Shown here in pieces: positions 34,884 through 43,831 of a DNA stretch of 64,000 nt. Source of the DNA: an uncultured Verrucomicrobiales bacterium (lineage in GTDB: Bacteria; Verrucomicrobiota; Verrucomicrobiia; Verrucomicrobiales; Akkermansiaceae); assembly GCA_947039485.1 (NCBI GenBank), contig CAMQZC010000008.1, positions 20,879-84,878 of the forward strand, in the 5' to 3' direction. How positions within the stretch are numbered: the stretch's first letter is position 1; each line of letters begins with the position of its first letter. Made by a program: the position numbers and the translations under genes. The notes beneath the pieces are model-generated. The model had not been told where the DNA came from and did not search any database. It saw nothing but the letters and a program-made list of their open reading frames with translations.

Positions 34884-34972
34884 GACTCAATCATCCCTAA
34901 TGCATAACAACAAAGAGCCACCGAGCAAAAAGCTAGGTGGCTCTGAAATTGTAATTTACTCAAGCGTGTTGC

Positions 34973-35407
34973 TTAGTTGGGCTGACTGCGAGTGAATGAC
35001 TCTTGGGATTGGAAGCCAAGCTCCTGAGGAAGCTCGGAGAAACCTCCCCAGACATTGTAGCGACGGCTACCACTGCGACCGCAGCTACCCTGATAGGGTG
35101 GGCGGTAAGTGCACTTGTAAGTAGGAGCCCAAAAGGTAACAAGCTCATACACACCATAACCCATACGCTGGAAGGTGCGTGAGAGACCATCAACCACACC
35201 GACGCTAGCGCCAGCATAGTTGCCTTGAGCACTGTTCCACTTAAAAATGGTAACAGGTAGTTCCTCAACGGCATAGATAATGTTACCCAAAGCACGTCCG
35301 AGCTTACGGGTAGCGGTGTATTCCGAAGCGGGCGGGGCCTGGATGTCGGCCATAGCTGTACCCGCGAGGGCCAGCAACAGGGTGGATGAAAGTAGTAAGC
35401 TCTTCAT
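34973..35407 (-). CDS. Exosortase system-associated protein, TIGR04073-like
   Basis: From the ATG at 35407 the product is 144 aa with signal peptide MKSLLLSSTLLLALAGTAMA. The mature part has the TIGR04073-type pattern: RKLGRALGNIIYAVEELP, GASVGVVDGLSRTFQRMGYGVYELVTF and a Pro/Tyr-rich C-terminus with YRPPY. This family co-occurs with PEP-CTERM/exosortase systems; a PEP-CTERM protein lies 2 kb away. The track start at 35509 overlaps ahbC and is unlikely. Confidence 0.8.
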   Translation of the reverse strand: MKSLLLSSTLLLALAGTAMADIQAPPASEYTATRKLGRALGNIIYAVEELPVTIFKWNSAQGNYAGASVGVVDGLSRTFQRMGYGVYELVTFWAPTYKCTYRPPYQGSCGRSGSRRYNVWGGFSELPQELGFQSQESFTRSQPN

Positions 35408-35474
35408 GTTGGAAATATTGATACCATATTTAGAGAGGCGTCGCAAGTAAAAAAAACCTTCTTCGCAGAGTTTT

Positions 35475-36710
35475 TTACAGAGTGCTAATATCCAAATCAA
35501 TTTCCTCATCGCTCAGATAGCACCCTAAGTCGGATCCATACCAATGTCCATTGGTAAATGCGGCGCGAGTTCGGAACCCACCACCACAGAGGGAGAAGAA
35601 CTTACAGCGACCGCATCGCCCCTCGATACTTTTTTGACGCACCAGTGGATCAGCTGAACCACGGAGCTCATCGAGCTGCGTACTCGCCTCACCAGCACGC
35701 GCCTCCCAAATCTGAGAAAAGGCGTTATCCTTCACATTACCCAGCGTCACACCCTGCCAAAACTGATCGGGATGCACATCACCCTGTGTATCTATGTTAG
35801 ATATGCCGCGGCCAGAGCTATTCGCACCGCCACCATTCCACTGCAACAAGCTCAGGGTCTGAGCAGCGAGTGGGGAGCCCTCGCGCAGCTGGCGCAGCAG
35901 TAGGTAAATCCCATCTGCAGGCTGAGTCACGGTCAGCAGCTCACGGCCAGAGCCTGAGGCATGCCATGCCTCAGCTCGTGCGATGAGCATATCCATCGCT
36001 GCACGCGCCTCTTCCGGCGTAAGACTAGCCACATCCACCCCGCGCCCTGTAGGTACTAGGTGATAGAAGCAAACGCGCTGGATGCCCTGCTCCTCAATAA
36101 AGTCTAAGATCTGCTCCATGCACTGCACATTATTGCGCGTCAGCGTCAGGCGCAGTCCTGTCTTCTGCCCCACCTCCTCACAGAGACGGAACCCACGAAT
36201 AGCCGCCTCAAAGCTGCCCTTCACACCGCGGAACTCATCATGAATATCCCCAATACCATCTAGCGAGATACCCACGTAGGCCACCTCCAGCTTCTTAAAG
36301 AGAGCCGCGAGAGCGGGCGTAATGCGTGTTCCATTTGTTGAGATGGTCACCTTGAGACCACGACCCGTCGCACGCTCCAGAATCTTGGGCAGCTGGGGGT
36401 GCAGAAGAGGCTCGCCGCCCGAGAGCAGCAGCGCGCTCGCGCCATAATCAGCGAGATCATCAATCACCCCACAGCACTGCTCCCAGCTCAGCTCACCGTC
36501 ATAGAGCTCGGCATGCGAGTCAGCATAGCAGTGCACGCAGCGCAGGTTACAGGTGCGCGTGATATTCCACACCACAATAGGCTTTCGGGCACGCGAGGAA
36601 GCGGGCATACATGCAGCAGTGCTCTCATCGCGGCGTCCATGCCCCTGTCCATATCGTAGGTGGTCAGCTGGCTGTGCAGCACCAGTCCAAAGTCGTGTAA
36701 TATTAATCAT
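35475..36710 (-). CDS. ahbC: Radical SAM/SPASM protein AhbC-like (12,18-didecarboxysiroheme deacetylase)
   Basis: AhbC removes two acetate side chains from didecarboxysiroheme to give Fe-coproporphyrin III in the siroheme-dependent heme pathway. The 411-aa protein has the AhbC-type N-terminus (MINITRLWTGAAQPADHLRYG), the radical SAM motif CNLRCVHC (Cys 54, 58, 61), SGGEPLLHP and a C-terminal SPASM-like cluster CGRCKFFSLCGGG. The ahbD-like gene lies 23 bp upstream on the same strand. NirJ of heme d1 synthesis is the closest alternative; no other nir genes are present. Confidence 0.85.
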   Translation of the reverse strand: MINITRLWTGAAQPADHLRYGQGHGRRDESTAACMPASSRARKPIVVWNITRTCNLRCVHCYADSHAELYDGELSWEQCCGVIDDLADYGASALLLSGGEPLLHPQLPKILERATGRGLKVTISTNGTRITPALAALFKKLEVAYVGISLDGIGDIHDEFRGVKGSFEAAIRGFRLCEEVGQKTGLRLTLTRNNVQCMEQILDFIEEQGIQRVCFYHLVPTGRGVDVASLTPEEARAAMDMLIARAEAWHASGSGRELLTVTQPADGIYLLLRQLREGSPLAAQTLSLLQWNGGGANSSGRGISNIDTQGDVHPDQFWQGVTLGNVKDNAFSQIWEARAGEASTQLDELRGSADPLVRQKSIEGRCGRCKFFSLCGGGFRTRAAFTNGHWYGSDLGCYLSDEEIDLDISTL

Positions 36711-36733
36711 AATTGTCGTGTATTAAAAAATCT

Positions 36734-37801
36734 TCAAGCCCGCCCTCGCAAGGACGCAGGGATATAAGAACAAAGCGGGTCGGCAGCCATCATATCGCCC
36801 TCCATCCCCAGAGCGCGCGCACGCGAGCCACCGCAGAGACGGCGATACTCACAGCGACCACACTTACCACCCAGCGCATCATCATCGCGCAACAGGCGAA
36901 AAAGAGGATGCGTCCGATAGACATGAGCCAAGTCATCCACCTTCACATTTCCTGCCGTCATCGGGAGGAAACCACTAGGCTGAATATCGCCATTGTGAGA
37001 GATAAAGAGTACGCCCTTGCCATCGCGCGTCGGGATGGCAGCGCGAGCGGGCTTCTCCCCGCGCAACGCAGCCTGCGCTATCGCCACGCGGCGGTAGTGA
37101 TGCCCCTCTGTAGTCTTCACCCCAAAGCTAACCTCACGGCTCAACTGCTCGATACGCAGCCAGACATCCTCCACCTCATCAGCAGATGGCAGCTCATCGA
37201 GTGAAGCACGCCCCGTAGGCACCAGCAAGAACACACTCCACATATCGGGTTCAATCTCACGCATCAGCGAGAGAAATCCATCCAGCTCAGCAATCGTGCT
37301 CTTGGTAATTGTCGTATTCACCTGTAGGTGGATGCCCGCCGCCTTGCAGCGGCGAGCCGCCTCCAGCGTGCGCTCAAAGGTATGCGGTACTCCGCGAAAG
37401 CGATCGTGGGTCTCCTGCGTCGCTCCATCGAGACTCAAACTCAAGCTATGCACGCCCATCTCCTTGAGGGCAACCATATCAGCGCGCAAAAGCAGTGGTG
37501 TCGCAGCAGGACTCAGAGCCACGCGCAAGCCCTTGCTAGCGGCATAGCGCACAAGCTGCTCCATATCGGAGCGCAGCATAGGGTCACCGCCCGTGAGCAC
37601 CAGCATAGGGGGACGCAGTGCGGCAATCTGATCAATGAGGGCTATCGACTCATCATGAGTCAGCTCATCGGGCAATGGACGAGGTTGAGCCGTAGCACGG
37701 CAATGTGTACAAGCTAACGCGCATGCGCGGGTCAGCTCCCAAAACATAATGAAAGGAGTCTCATCTAAATCAAGCGAAGCAAAGTGGGGACGTGCAGACA
37801 C
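36734..37801 (-). CDS. ahbD: Radical SAM/SPASM protein AhbD-like (heme synthase)
   Basis: AhbD oxidatively decarboxylates Fe-coproporphyrin III to protoheme. The 355-aa protein has FWELTRACALACTHCRA (Cys 27, 31, 34), LTGGDPMLR and the C-terminal cluster CGRCEYRRLCGGSRARA followed by DPLCSYIP, all typical of AhbD. It is first in a two-gene unit with ahbC. The 200 bases upstream show no gene. Confidence 0.87.
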   Translation of the reverse strand: MSARPHFASLDLDETPFIMFWELTRACALACTHCRATAQPRPLPDELTHDESIALIDQIAALRPPMLVLTGGDPMLRSDMEQLVRYAASKGLRVALSPAATPLLLRADMVALKEMGVHSLSLSLDGATQETHDRFRGVPHTFERTLEAARRCKAAGIHLQVNTTITKSTIAELDGFLSLMREIEPDMWSVFLLVPTGRASLDELPSADEVEDVWLRIEQLSREVSFGVKTTEGHHYRRVAIAQAALRGEKPARAAIPTRDGKGVLFISHNGDIQPSGFLPMTAGNVKVDDLAHVYRTHPLFRLLRDDDALGGKCGRCEYRRLCGGSRARALGMEGDMMAADPLCSYIPASLRGRA

Positions 37802-38011
37802 GCTCAGATTTTACCACTAGCAGCAGCAGCAAGCAAGCACCAATACAACAGAGTCAACTAGAGAGCGAGTAATCAGCACTTCACCATCCACAATCTCCGC
37901 GCTGCCCATTCTCCAGCGAGGGCAGGCTATCCACAGGAACCCATTTTCACAATACTCCATCAGGTGAAAATAGAAAAAAACAAAAAAACAAAAAACCTTA
38001 AGATAAAATCC

Positions 38012-38040
38012 TTGACACAGGAATCAATATCATGTATATT
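38012..38040 (+). promoter_or_regulatory. Promoter of rpsU
   Basis: Perfect TTGACA and TATATT separated by 17 bp, 50 bases before the rpsU ATG. The stretch just upstream is an A-rich tract that may act as an UP element. Confidence 0.75.
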
Positions 38041-38090
38041 TGCCGCCCATCCCGAACACTTAATCCAACTAAGAAAAGACCAGATTTCAT

Positions 38091-38330
38091 ATGCGTTCCA
38101 TCACTGTACGTAAAGGCGAACCAATCGACCGCGCCCTCAAGCGCCTCAAGACAAAACTCGACACCGAAGGTATCCTCGAAGAAATGCGCCGTCGCCGCAA
38201 CTTCGAATCCCCAGTCGAAACTAAGCGCCGCAAAGCCCGCTCTGCAGGCAAGCGCAACAAAATTAAATGGCGCTTCACCAACAAGGAAGAGATTGCAGTA
38301 TCCGCTGTAACTCCATCCGTTGAAGCCTAA
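38091..38330 (+). CDS. rpsU: 30S ribosomal protein S21
   Basis: A 79-aa basic protein with the S21 pattern (VRKGEPIDRALKRLKTKLDTEGIL, then MRRRRNFESPVETKRRKA). It is slightly longer than the usual ~65-71 aa, with a short extra C-terminal tail (EEIAVSAVTPSVEA). S21 assists initiation on the 30S platform near the anti-Shine-Dalgarno region. Monocistronic. Confidence 0.96.
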   Translation: MRSITVRKGEPIDRALKRLKTKLDTEGILEEMRRRRNFESPVETKRRKARSAGKRNKIKWRFTNKEEIAVSAVTPSVEA

Positions 38331-38356
38331 ATTGGCTCGTTCGGGTAATTTTAAGA

Positions 38357-38392
38357 AAAAGGCGAATCCTCAGGGATTCGTCTTTTTCTTCT
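38357..38392 (+). terminator. Terminator of rpsU
   Basis: Stem AAAAAGGCGAATCC / GGATTCGTCTTTTT with a TCAG loop and T-rich tail. Confidence 0.87.
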
Positions 38393-38556
38393 TTTAATAA
38401 TAACGAGTAGGACGTTGATGATAAATCCCTGCCTTAGACCAGCGCAGAGGATCGCAGGCAGAACTAAGGTCTTGGAGTCCTTGCCCGACACACTTTCCCT
38501 GCCAGCAACTAACTTTTAACGTGACAAGCCGCGCCCCCTCGCGCATACTACGAGAC

Positions 38557-39639
38557 ATGAAAGAGAAGAGTCATCTTGCAGCTCGCGACATCAGCGCCAA
38601 CTCCGAGCAGGTCGAGTCCATCCACATCCCAGCCTCCACAGGCAATCCCATCCTTGACGCGAATCTCTACGACATCGCCCATCGATTCAGCGGGGGACAC
38701 AGCCCAGACTGCATCCTCCAGCTACTATCCACCGTCATGAATGCGGCCTCCAGCCCGCTTGGCGAGCATGACCTACAGATCATGAATCGCAGTCTCGCTG
38801 AGCTTTATCACGCTGACATGCTTTTCCACCCCTACGAGCACACAATTAAAGTAACCTGCTTTGGCTCCGCTCGCATCAAGAAAGGCAGCCCCGCCTACAG
38901 CATCGCCCATGACTTTGCCAAGCTCGCCATTGAGGCAGGCACCATGGTCATCACAGGTGGTGGTCCAGGAATCATGGAGGCAGCCAATGAGGGAGCTGGA
39001 CGTGAGAACTCCTTTGGTCTCAACATCACCCTACCCTTCGAGCAGCATCCCAACCCAATCGTGGATGGCAGCAACAAGATGATGGACTTCTACTATTTCT
39101 TCACCCGCAAGCTCAATCTCGTCAAGCAGACAGATGCGCTCGTGGCATTCCCCGGTGGATTTGGCACCATGGATGAGATTTATGAGAGCATCACGCTCAT
39201 CCAGACAGGCAAGAGCATCATCTTCCCCATCGTACTCATTGACCCCCCAGGCGACCAGTTCTGGACGCGCTGGATGAACTTTGTCAAGAAGGAGCTCGTC
39301 GAAGAAGGACTTATCTCACACGATGACATGGATTTCATCTACCTCACCAAAAGCGCAGTGGATGCCGTGGCTCACATCGAGAAGTTCTACAGCCGCTATC
39401 ACTCCTACATCTATGAGGGCAACGGTATCACTATCCGCATCAAAGAGCCCCTGCCAAAAAGCACACTGAGCCTCATCCGAGATGAATACAGCGATATCCT
39501 ACCCAATGGTATAACACAACTCATGCACGATGAGCAGGACTGCGATTGCAACCTCTGCGATCTACCCCGACTCAAGGGGCAATTCACACCGGGCAACTAC
39601 GCGCGCCTGCGCCAGCTCATTGATGAGATTAATGACTGA
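38557..39639 (+). CDS. LOG-family (lysine decarboxylase-like Rossmann) protein
   Basis: LOG enzymes hydrolyse nucleoside 5'-monophosphates (cytokinin-ribotide type phosphoribohydrolases) or act as pyrimidine/purine nucleosidases such as PpnN. The 360-aa product (ATG 38557; GTG 38521 is an alternative) has GGGPGIMEAANEGA and PGGFGTMDEIYE. Compared with the ~190-aa minimal form it carries ~100-residue N-terminal and ~80-residue C-terminal extensions, the latter with a DCDCNLCDLP cysteine cluster. The extended size suggests a regulated nucleosidase rather than a minimal LOG. Confidence 0.82.
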   Translation: MKEKSHLAARDISANSEQVESIHIPASTGNPILDANLYDIAHRFSGGHSPDCILQLLSTVMNAASSPLGEHDLQIMNRSLAELYHADMLFHPYEHTIKVTCFGSARIKKGSPAYSIAHDFAKLAIEAGTMVITGGGPGIMEAANEGAGRENSFGLNITLPFEQHPNPIVDGSNKMMDFYYFFTRKLNLVKQTDALVAFPGGFGTMDEIYESITLIQTGKSIIFPIVLIDPPGDQFWTRWMNFVKKELVEEGLISHDDMDFIYLTKSAVDAVAHIEKFYSRYHSYIYEGNGITIRIKEPLPKSTLSLIRDEYSDILPNGITQLMHDEQDCDCNLCDLPRLKGQFTPGNYARLRQLIDEIND

Positions 39640-39671
39640 TAGTGCAGAGGAATCTTATCATCCATCATAAC

Positions 39672-39710
39672 AATAGGCGTCTACCACCACGGTAGACGCC
39701 TATTATCTTT
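39672..39710. terminator. Bidirectional terminator
   Basis: Stem AATAGGCGTCTACC / GGTAGACGCCTATT with an ACCAC loop lies between the convergent LOG and amidase genes. Confidence 0.85.
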
Positions 39711-39732
39711 AAATACGCACAAGGTGCCCTGC

Positions 39733-40644
39733 TCAATGCAGCAACTTAGCACCCTTGACCCTGAGGCGGCGCGACTCAGCCGCATAGCCAAAGGAGCCCT
39801 CATCACCACGATTCTCATCCTTGCGGATATGGCGAGGCGCGCTGCCATAGCGGCGCATGTAGTCCACGATACCCTGCCCCACAGACTCGGCGTAGGCCAC
39901 AGCATTTTTGTGCTTCGTAAGATAATTGGCATGGTTGCGATTATTGACAAAGGCGACCTCGATAATAGCTGCTGGGATACCAGAATCATCACAGGCATTC
40001 ATCCAACCTGCTCCGCGCCCAGCATCAACAGATCGCTGCTGCAGGCTGATACCACGACCGCCATTGGGCATGCCGTTGGGCTCATCAAGGATATCCTCCT
40101 CCATGCGGGTCTTGAGACACTCCGCGAGCTGACGCCCATTATACTTGTTATAAACAAGCAGACCTTGAGAGCCGCCCGAGACCCAGCGAGAGGAGGAGGA
40201 GTTGAGATGAAGGAATACAGCACAGCTCGCCTTGCTCCAAATAGCGTAATCAGCACTTACCATACCACCTGAGACGCGATCGGGATGGTAGCGCGAGGGG
40301 TAGCGACCCAAGCCAGCACCGGGCTTCTTGAGATGCACCACGCCAGACCGCTTGGCATACCTGCGCATCTCCGCATCACTGGGCATATTGCCCCGGTTGC
40401 TAACAGCGCATTTGTAACCTGCGCGCTCAATCACGCGCTTGGTATAATAACTGTACTCATACCAAAACTGAACCTCCTCGAGTCGAGTACCATTGACGGC
40501 AGAGGGCGCGCGCGCCCCCGCAGCCTGCGTCGCGTGACCGATATCGAGCACGACAACCCCTCCTGCTCCCCCTGTCCAGCTAGAGCAGGAGGATAAAATC
40601 AGAGAACAAGCGAGTGAGAGAAAACAAATCAGAGTGTGACGCAT
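39733..40644 (-). CDS. N-acetylmuramoyl-L-alanine amidase, lipoprotein form
   Basis: From the ATG at 40644 the product has 303 aa with a lipoprotein signal (MRHTLICFLSLACSLILSSC, Cys 20), so it is probably anchored in the outer membrane and cuts periplasmic peptidoglycan. The Amidase_3 residues are present: VVLDIGHATQ, RLEEVQFW, VFLHLNSSS and AAIIEVAFVNN. A ~40-residue insertion around GRYPSRYHPDRVSGG is unusual. The 40695 ATG would add a non-signal stretch and is less likely. It differs strongly from the signal-less amidase at 29063. Confidence 0.85.
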   Translation of the reverse strand: MRHTLICFLSLACSLILSSCSSWTGGAGGVVVLDIGHATQAAGARAPSAVNGTRLEEVQFWYEYSYYTKRVIERAGYKCAVSNRGNMPSDAEMRRYAKRSGVVHLKKPGAGLGRYPSRYHPDRVSGGMVSADYAIWSKASCAVFLHLNSSSSRWVSGGSQGLLVYNKYNGRQLAECLKTRMEEDILDEPNGMPNGGRGISLQQRSVDAGRGAGWMNACDDSGIPAAIIEVAFVNNRNHANYLTKHKNAVAYAESVGQGIVDYMRRYGSAPRHIRKDENRGDEGSFGYAAESRRLRVKGAKLLH

Positions 40645-40814
40645 CCACTGACTATAAATACTCCTCACATCCCTGTCTAGTCCAGAAAGAGACATCCGCA
40701 CAATACTCTCTACATTTTTTTCACTAAAAATACAATTTCCAGCTTGACCTTCGAGACAAATAAGAGTATACTTCGCCCGCACCCCTTCTACCCGAAGGAT
40801 GCAACACCGCAAAA

Positions 40815-40887
40815 GTCTCGTTCGTCTAGCGGTCTAGGACTCTCGCCTTTCACGCGAGCAACACGGGTTCGAGTCCCGTACGAGATG
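40815..40887 (+). tRNA. tRNA-Glu (anticodon TTC)
   Basis: Acceptor GTCTCGT / ACGAGAT (one G-U pair), anticodon arm CTCGC-CTTTCAC-GCGAG and T arm ACGGG-TTCGAGT-CCCGT. The discriminator is G; CCA is not encoded. Confidence 0.94.
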
Positions 40888-40893
40888 CTAATG

Positions 40894-40924
40894 AAAAGAG
40901 CTACCACTTTGGTAGCTCTTTTCT
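40894..40924 (+). terminator. Terminator after tRNA-Glu
   Basis: Stem AAAAGAGCTACC / GGTAGCTCTTTT with an ACTTT loop, followed by CTTTT. Confidence 0.87.
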
Positions 40925-40949
40925 TTTACCCATAATCAACGCTTTTATT

Positions 40950-42320
40950 ATGATTCGATTCTTCAATATGGAGGAGTGCCGCCGCCTTCTCGCGCTCATG
41001 CTCCCCCTCTTTGCAGCCTACGTCCTACAAATGACAATGGGAGTCATTGATACAATTGTCGCAGGACAAGCAGGCCCAACCGAGCTCGCAGGCGTGGCGA
41101 TGGGTAACTCCTCCTCCTTCCCCTTCTTCCTCGCAGCTGGCGCCACAATTAGCATCATCGGGCCTATCATCTCGCGCCTACGCGGTGAGGGACGCAGCGC
41201 GCGTATCGGCCACATCCTCAATAATGGCAAGATTCTCGCAGCAATTCTTGGGGTACTCACCATTGGGGCCATGCTCAGCGTGAGCCTCATCATCCCCAGC
41301 ATCAGCAGCGATGCGCAGAGCGCCACCATCGCGCAACACTATATATACTACCTCAGCCTCGGTATCCCTGCGCTGATTATGCAGCGCGTCATCCAATCCA
41401 ATTTCGAGGGCCACAGCCAGACGCGCCCAGCAATGGTCGTTGGCCTCTTTGGAGCCCTGCTTAACTACCCACTCAATGTCTCCTTTGTCTTTGGCTGGGG
41501 CCCAATCCCTGCCATGGGTGGTGCTGGCTGCGGCCTAGCAACAGCACTCATCAACATTGCCAACTTTGCCGCTCTCTTTGCCCTGAGCTATAGCTCGAGC
41601 CGCCACCGTGGCTACATCAAGCAAATGCTGCGCTGGCGCCGTATCGACTGGAAGCCCTGCAAACGCATCCTCACACTAGGTATCCCCCTGGGCTTTGCCA
41701 CGCTGGCAGAGGCCTCCTTCTTTGGCGTGGTCACACTCATCATAGCAGCCCTCGGCGTCGTAGCGGTCGGAGCCCAGCAGATCGCTATTAGCGTCTCGAG
41801 CATCATCTTCATGTTCCCCCTCTCCATGAGCATCGCCGCGTCAATCCGCGCCGCCTACCACATTGGCCAAAAGGATGCAACCAAGTTCAAGCAGCTCGTT
41901 GCCACCGCCCTCGTCACCACTCTCTGCGGTGTCTCCATCATCATGTGCGCCTCAATCACCCTGCGCTACCCACTACTCAGATGCTACACCGATGAGACAG
42001 CCATCATCGACATTGCGCAACTACTCATCATCCTCTGTGCCCTCTATCAGATACCCGATGCCATCCAAGCCCTGATGAACGGCATCCTGCGCGGCTGCCA
42101 CGACACACGCATCATCACCGCTGTTACCATCAGCTGCTACTGGATGCTCGGCGTCCCCCTCTCCTTCATCCTCATCCGCACGGACTTAATTGTCCCAGCC
42201 ATGGGCCCTGCTGGTGCTTGGGTGAGCTTCATCGTCGCCCTCACAGCCACGGCCATCTTGCTCAGCCTGCGACTGCGCCACACCACACGCAAAATGATTA
42301 CTCAAGGAGATATTTATTAA
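40950..42320 (+). CDS. MATE-family multidrug/toxin efflux transporter
   Basis: A 456-aa inner-membrane protein with about twelve helices. The MATE signature is clear in the first helix (MLPLFAAYVLQMTMGVIDTIVAGQAGPTELAGVAMG) and the repeat half begins near ILTLGIPLGFATLAEASFF. MATE proteins export cationic drugs or metabolites with Na+ or H+. A second, deleted MATE copy follows immediately, so the locus arose by tandem duplication. Confidence 0.92.
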   Translation: MIRFFNMEECRRLLALMLPLFAAYVLQMTMGVIDTIVAGQAGPTELAGVAMGNSSSFPFFLAAGATISIIGPIISRLRGEGRSARIGHILNNGKILAAILGVLTIGAMLSVSLIIPSISSDAQSATIAQHYIYYLSLGIPALIMQRVIQSNFEGHSQTRPAMVVGLFGALLNYPLNVSFVFGWGPIPAMGGAGCGLATALINIANFAALFALSYSSSRHRGYIKQMLRWRRIDWKPCKRILTLGIPLGFATLAEASFFGVVTLIIAALGVVAVGAQQIAISVSSIIFMFPLSMSIAASIRAAYHIGQKDATKFKQLVATALVTTLCGVSIIMCASITLRYPLLRCYTDETAIIDIAQLLIILCALYQIPDAIQALMNGILRGCHDTRIITAVTISCYWMLGVPLSFILIRTDLIVPAMGPAGAWVSFIVALTATAILLSLRLRHTTRKMITQGDIY

Positions 42321-42326
42321 TATTAA

Positions 42327-42646
42327 ATTAGTACATTCTACTCTTTTGACAAGAAAGAACTACAGCACCTTCTCCCGTTAACCTTACCACTCTTCATCGC
42401 CTACTTGCGGCAGGTGATCATGCTGGGCGTGGATACCATCGTGGCAGGGCGAGCGAATGTAACAGATTTTGCGACTATTGGATACTTGGAGTACCGCTCT
42501 CCTACATCTTCATTCACAAAGACCGGCTCGGACCCGCAGGAGCATGGATTAGCATGATTGTATCAAACGCAGCCGCAGCAGTACTACTCCGCATCAGACA
42601 GCACAAGAGATCAAGCAAACTCATCGCCAGCTGGAAAATCCGTTGA
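42327..42646 (+). pseudogene. MATE transporter pseudogene with a large internal deletion
   Basis: The left part reads LPLTLPLFIAYLRQVIMLGV and VDTIVAGRANVTDFATI, matching the first MATE helix. The right part, in another frame, reads WILGVPLSYIFIHKDRLG and GPAGAWISMIVSNAAAAV, matching the last helices of the neighbour. The two meet near 42480, so about 350 codons are lost and the join is out of frame. The in-frame start position holds ATT where ATG would be expected. It ends at 42646 inside the purN promoter. Confidence 0.88.
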
Positions 42647-42671
42647 CAATCGACCCTACGCACACTACAAT
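42643..42671 (+). promoter_or_regulatory. Promoter of purN
   Basis: TTGACA and TACAAT are separated by 17 bp, and the -10 box ends 10 bases before the ATG at 42682. It shows that 42643, the track's start, is inside the promoter. Confidence 0.65.
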
Positions 42672-42681
42672 ACCGCCCAAC

Positions 42682-43278
42682 ATGACAAGCTCCCAGAAAC
42701 TCCGCATCGCAGTCCTCGGCTCCGGCTCCGGCTCCAACTGCCAGTCTATTTTTAATGCCATCGATGATGGCAGCTTAAATGCAGAGGTCGTCATCGTACT
42801 CACCGACATCAAGGGTGCCTACATCCTCGAGCGCGCCGCCAACCGAGGCATCCGCAACGAGCTCATCGACTGCCAAGGCTTCAAAAACAAATTTCCCCTT
42901 GAGTCGCAGCAGGCCCTCGCCGCACAACTCACCGAGCTCAACATCGACCTCATCTGCCTCGCTGGATTCATGCGCCTCGTCAAGCACCCCCTCCTCAACG
43001 CATTCCCCAACCGCATCCTCAACATCCACCCTGCACTCCTGCCAGCCTACCCCGGTATCGCAGCATGGAAGCAAGCCATCGATGATAAAGCCTCGCAAGC
43101 AGGCTGCACTGTACACTATGTCGATGCAGGCATGGACACAGGTGAAATCCTTATGCAAGCCTACGTCCCCGTCCTTAGCAACGACAACGCTGAGAGCCTA
43201 CATGAGCGCATCCAAGTTCAGGAACACATCCTCTACCCTGCCGCCATCAAATCAGCAGCGGCACGCCTTGCCCTCTAA
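42682..43278 (+). CDS. purN: Phosphoribosylglycinamide formyltransferase
   Basis: PurN transfers a formyl group from 10-formyl-THF to GAR in purine synthesis. The 198-aa product shows the phosphate loop VLGSGSGSNCQS, the catalytic NIHPALLPAYPG (Asn, His) and VHYVDAGMDTGEIL (Asp). The start at 42682 follows the promoter. It sits between a MATE pseudogene and a ribosomal operon, without other pur genes. Confidence 0.95.
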   Translation: MTSSQKLRIAVLGSGSGSNCQSIFNAIDDGSLNAEVVIVLTDIKGAYILERAANRGIRNELIDCQGFKNKFPLESQQALAAQLTELNIDLICLAGFMRLVKHPLLNAFPNRILNIHPALLPAYPGIAAWKQAIDDKASQAGCTVHYVDAGMDTGEILMQAYVPVLSNDNAESLHERIQVQEHILYPAAIKSAAARLAL

Positions 43279-43300
43279 GGAAGAGCAAAAGCAATTTACC

Positions 43301-43336
43301 GAGCAGCGCACCCACGGGTCCGCTGCTCTTTATTTT
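43301..43336 (+). terminator. Terminator of purN
   Basis: Stem GAGCAGCG / CGCTGCTC with a 12-base loop, followed by TTTATTTT. Confidence 0.75.
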
Positions 43337-43439
43337 ACCCACAACTCAAGACACGCAGGCTGACTGAAGGCCAGTCGCAGCCTGAGCAGAAAAAACCGAG
43401 CCACAAAAGGTTATTTTTACAGCTTTTGCATCATTTTAC

Positions 43440-43468
43440 TTGACGAATAATGCAAATATAAGTATAGT
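43440..43468 (+). promoter_or_regulatory. Promoter of the rplX ribosomal operon
   Basis: TTGACG and TATAGT are separated by 17 bp, 58 bases upstream of the rplX ATG. It makes rplX the first gene of this transcript. Confidence 0.7.
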
Positions 43469-43526
43469 ATCGCACCCACAGGGCAACAATGCTCTGCGGA
43501 CAAGGAAAAAACGAAACAACCCCACG

Positions 43527-43751
43527 ATGAAGACCCACGTGAAAAAAGGTGATACTGTTGAAGTAATCACTGGAAAAGCCAAGGGCAAGCGTGGCGTCGT
43601 ACTTTCCCTTAACGAAAAAAAGCAAACTGTCATAGTTGAAGGTGCTCGCACCATCAAGAAGGCAGTAAAGCCCACCGAATCTGATCCAGAGGGTGGCGTT
43701 AAGGAAATGGACGGCCCCATCCACATTTCGAATGTGAAGAAAGTGAGCTAA
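43527..43751 (+). CDS. rplX: 50S ribosomal protein L24
   Basis: A 74-aa basic KOW-domain protein ([23 protein letters not shown]) that initiates 50S assembly. The track start at 43440 is inside the promoter; 43527 is the right start. In most bacteria rplN (L14) precedes rplX; here purN and a terminator do. It heads the operon. Confidence 0.95.
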   Translation: MKTHVKKGDTVEVITGKAKGKRGVVLSLNEKKQTVIVEGARTIKKAVKPTESDPEGGVKEMDGPIHISNVKKVS

Positions 43752-43831
43752 TTACCGCAAGGTAATGAGTTCCGCGCTTAAGCCAAAACCCTAACATCAT
43801 TAACAACAAGAGCTGACCCGCTATTATAATT

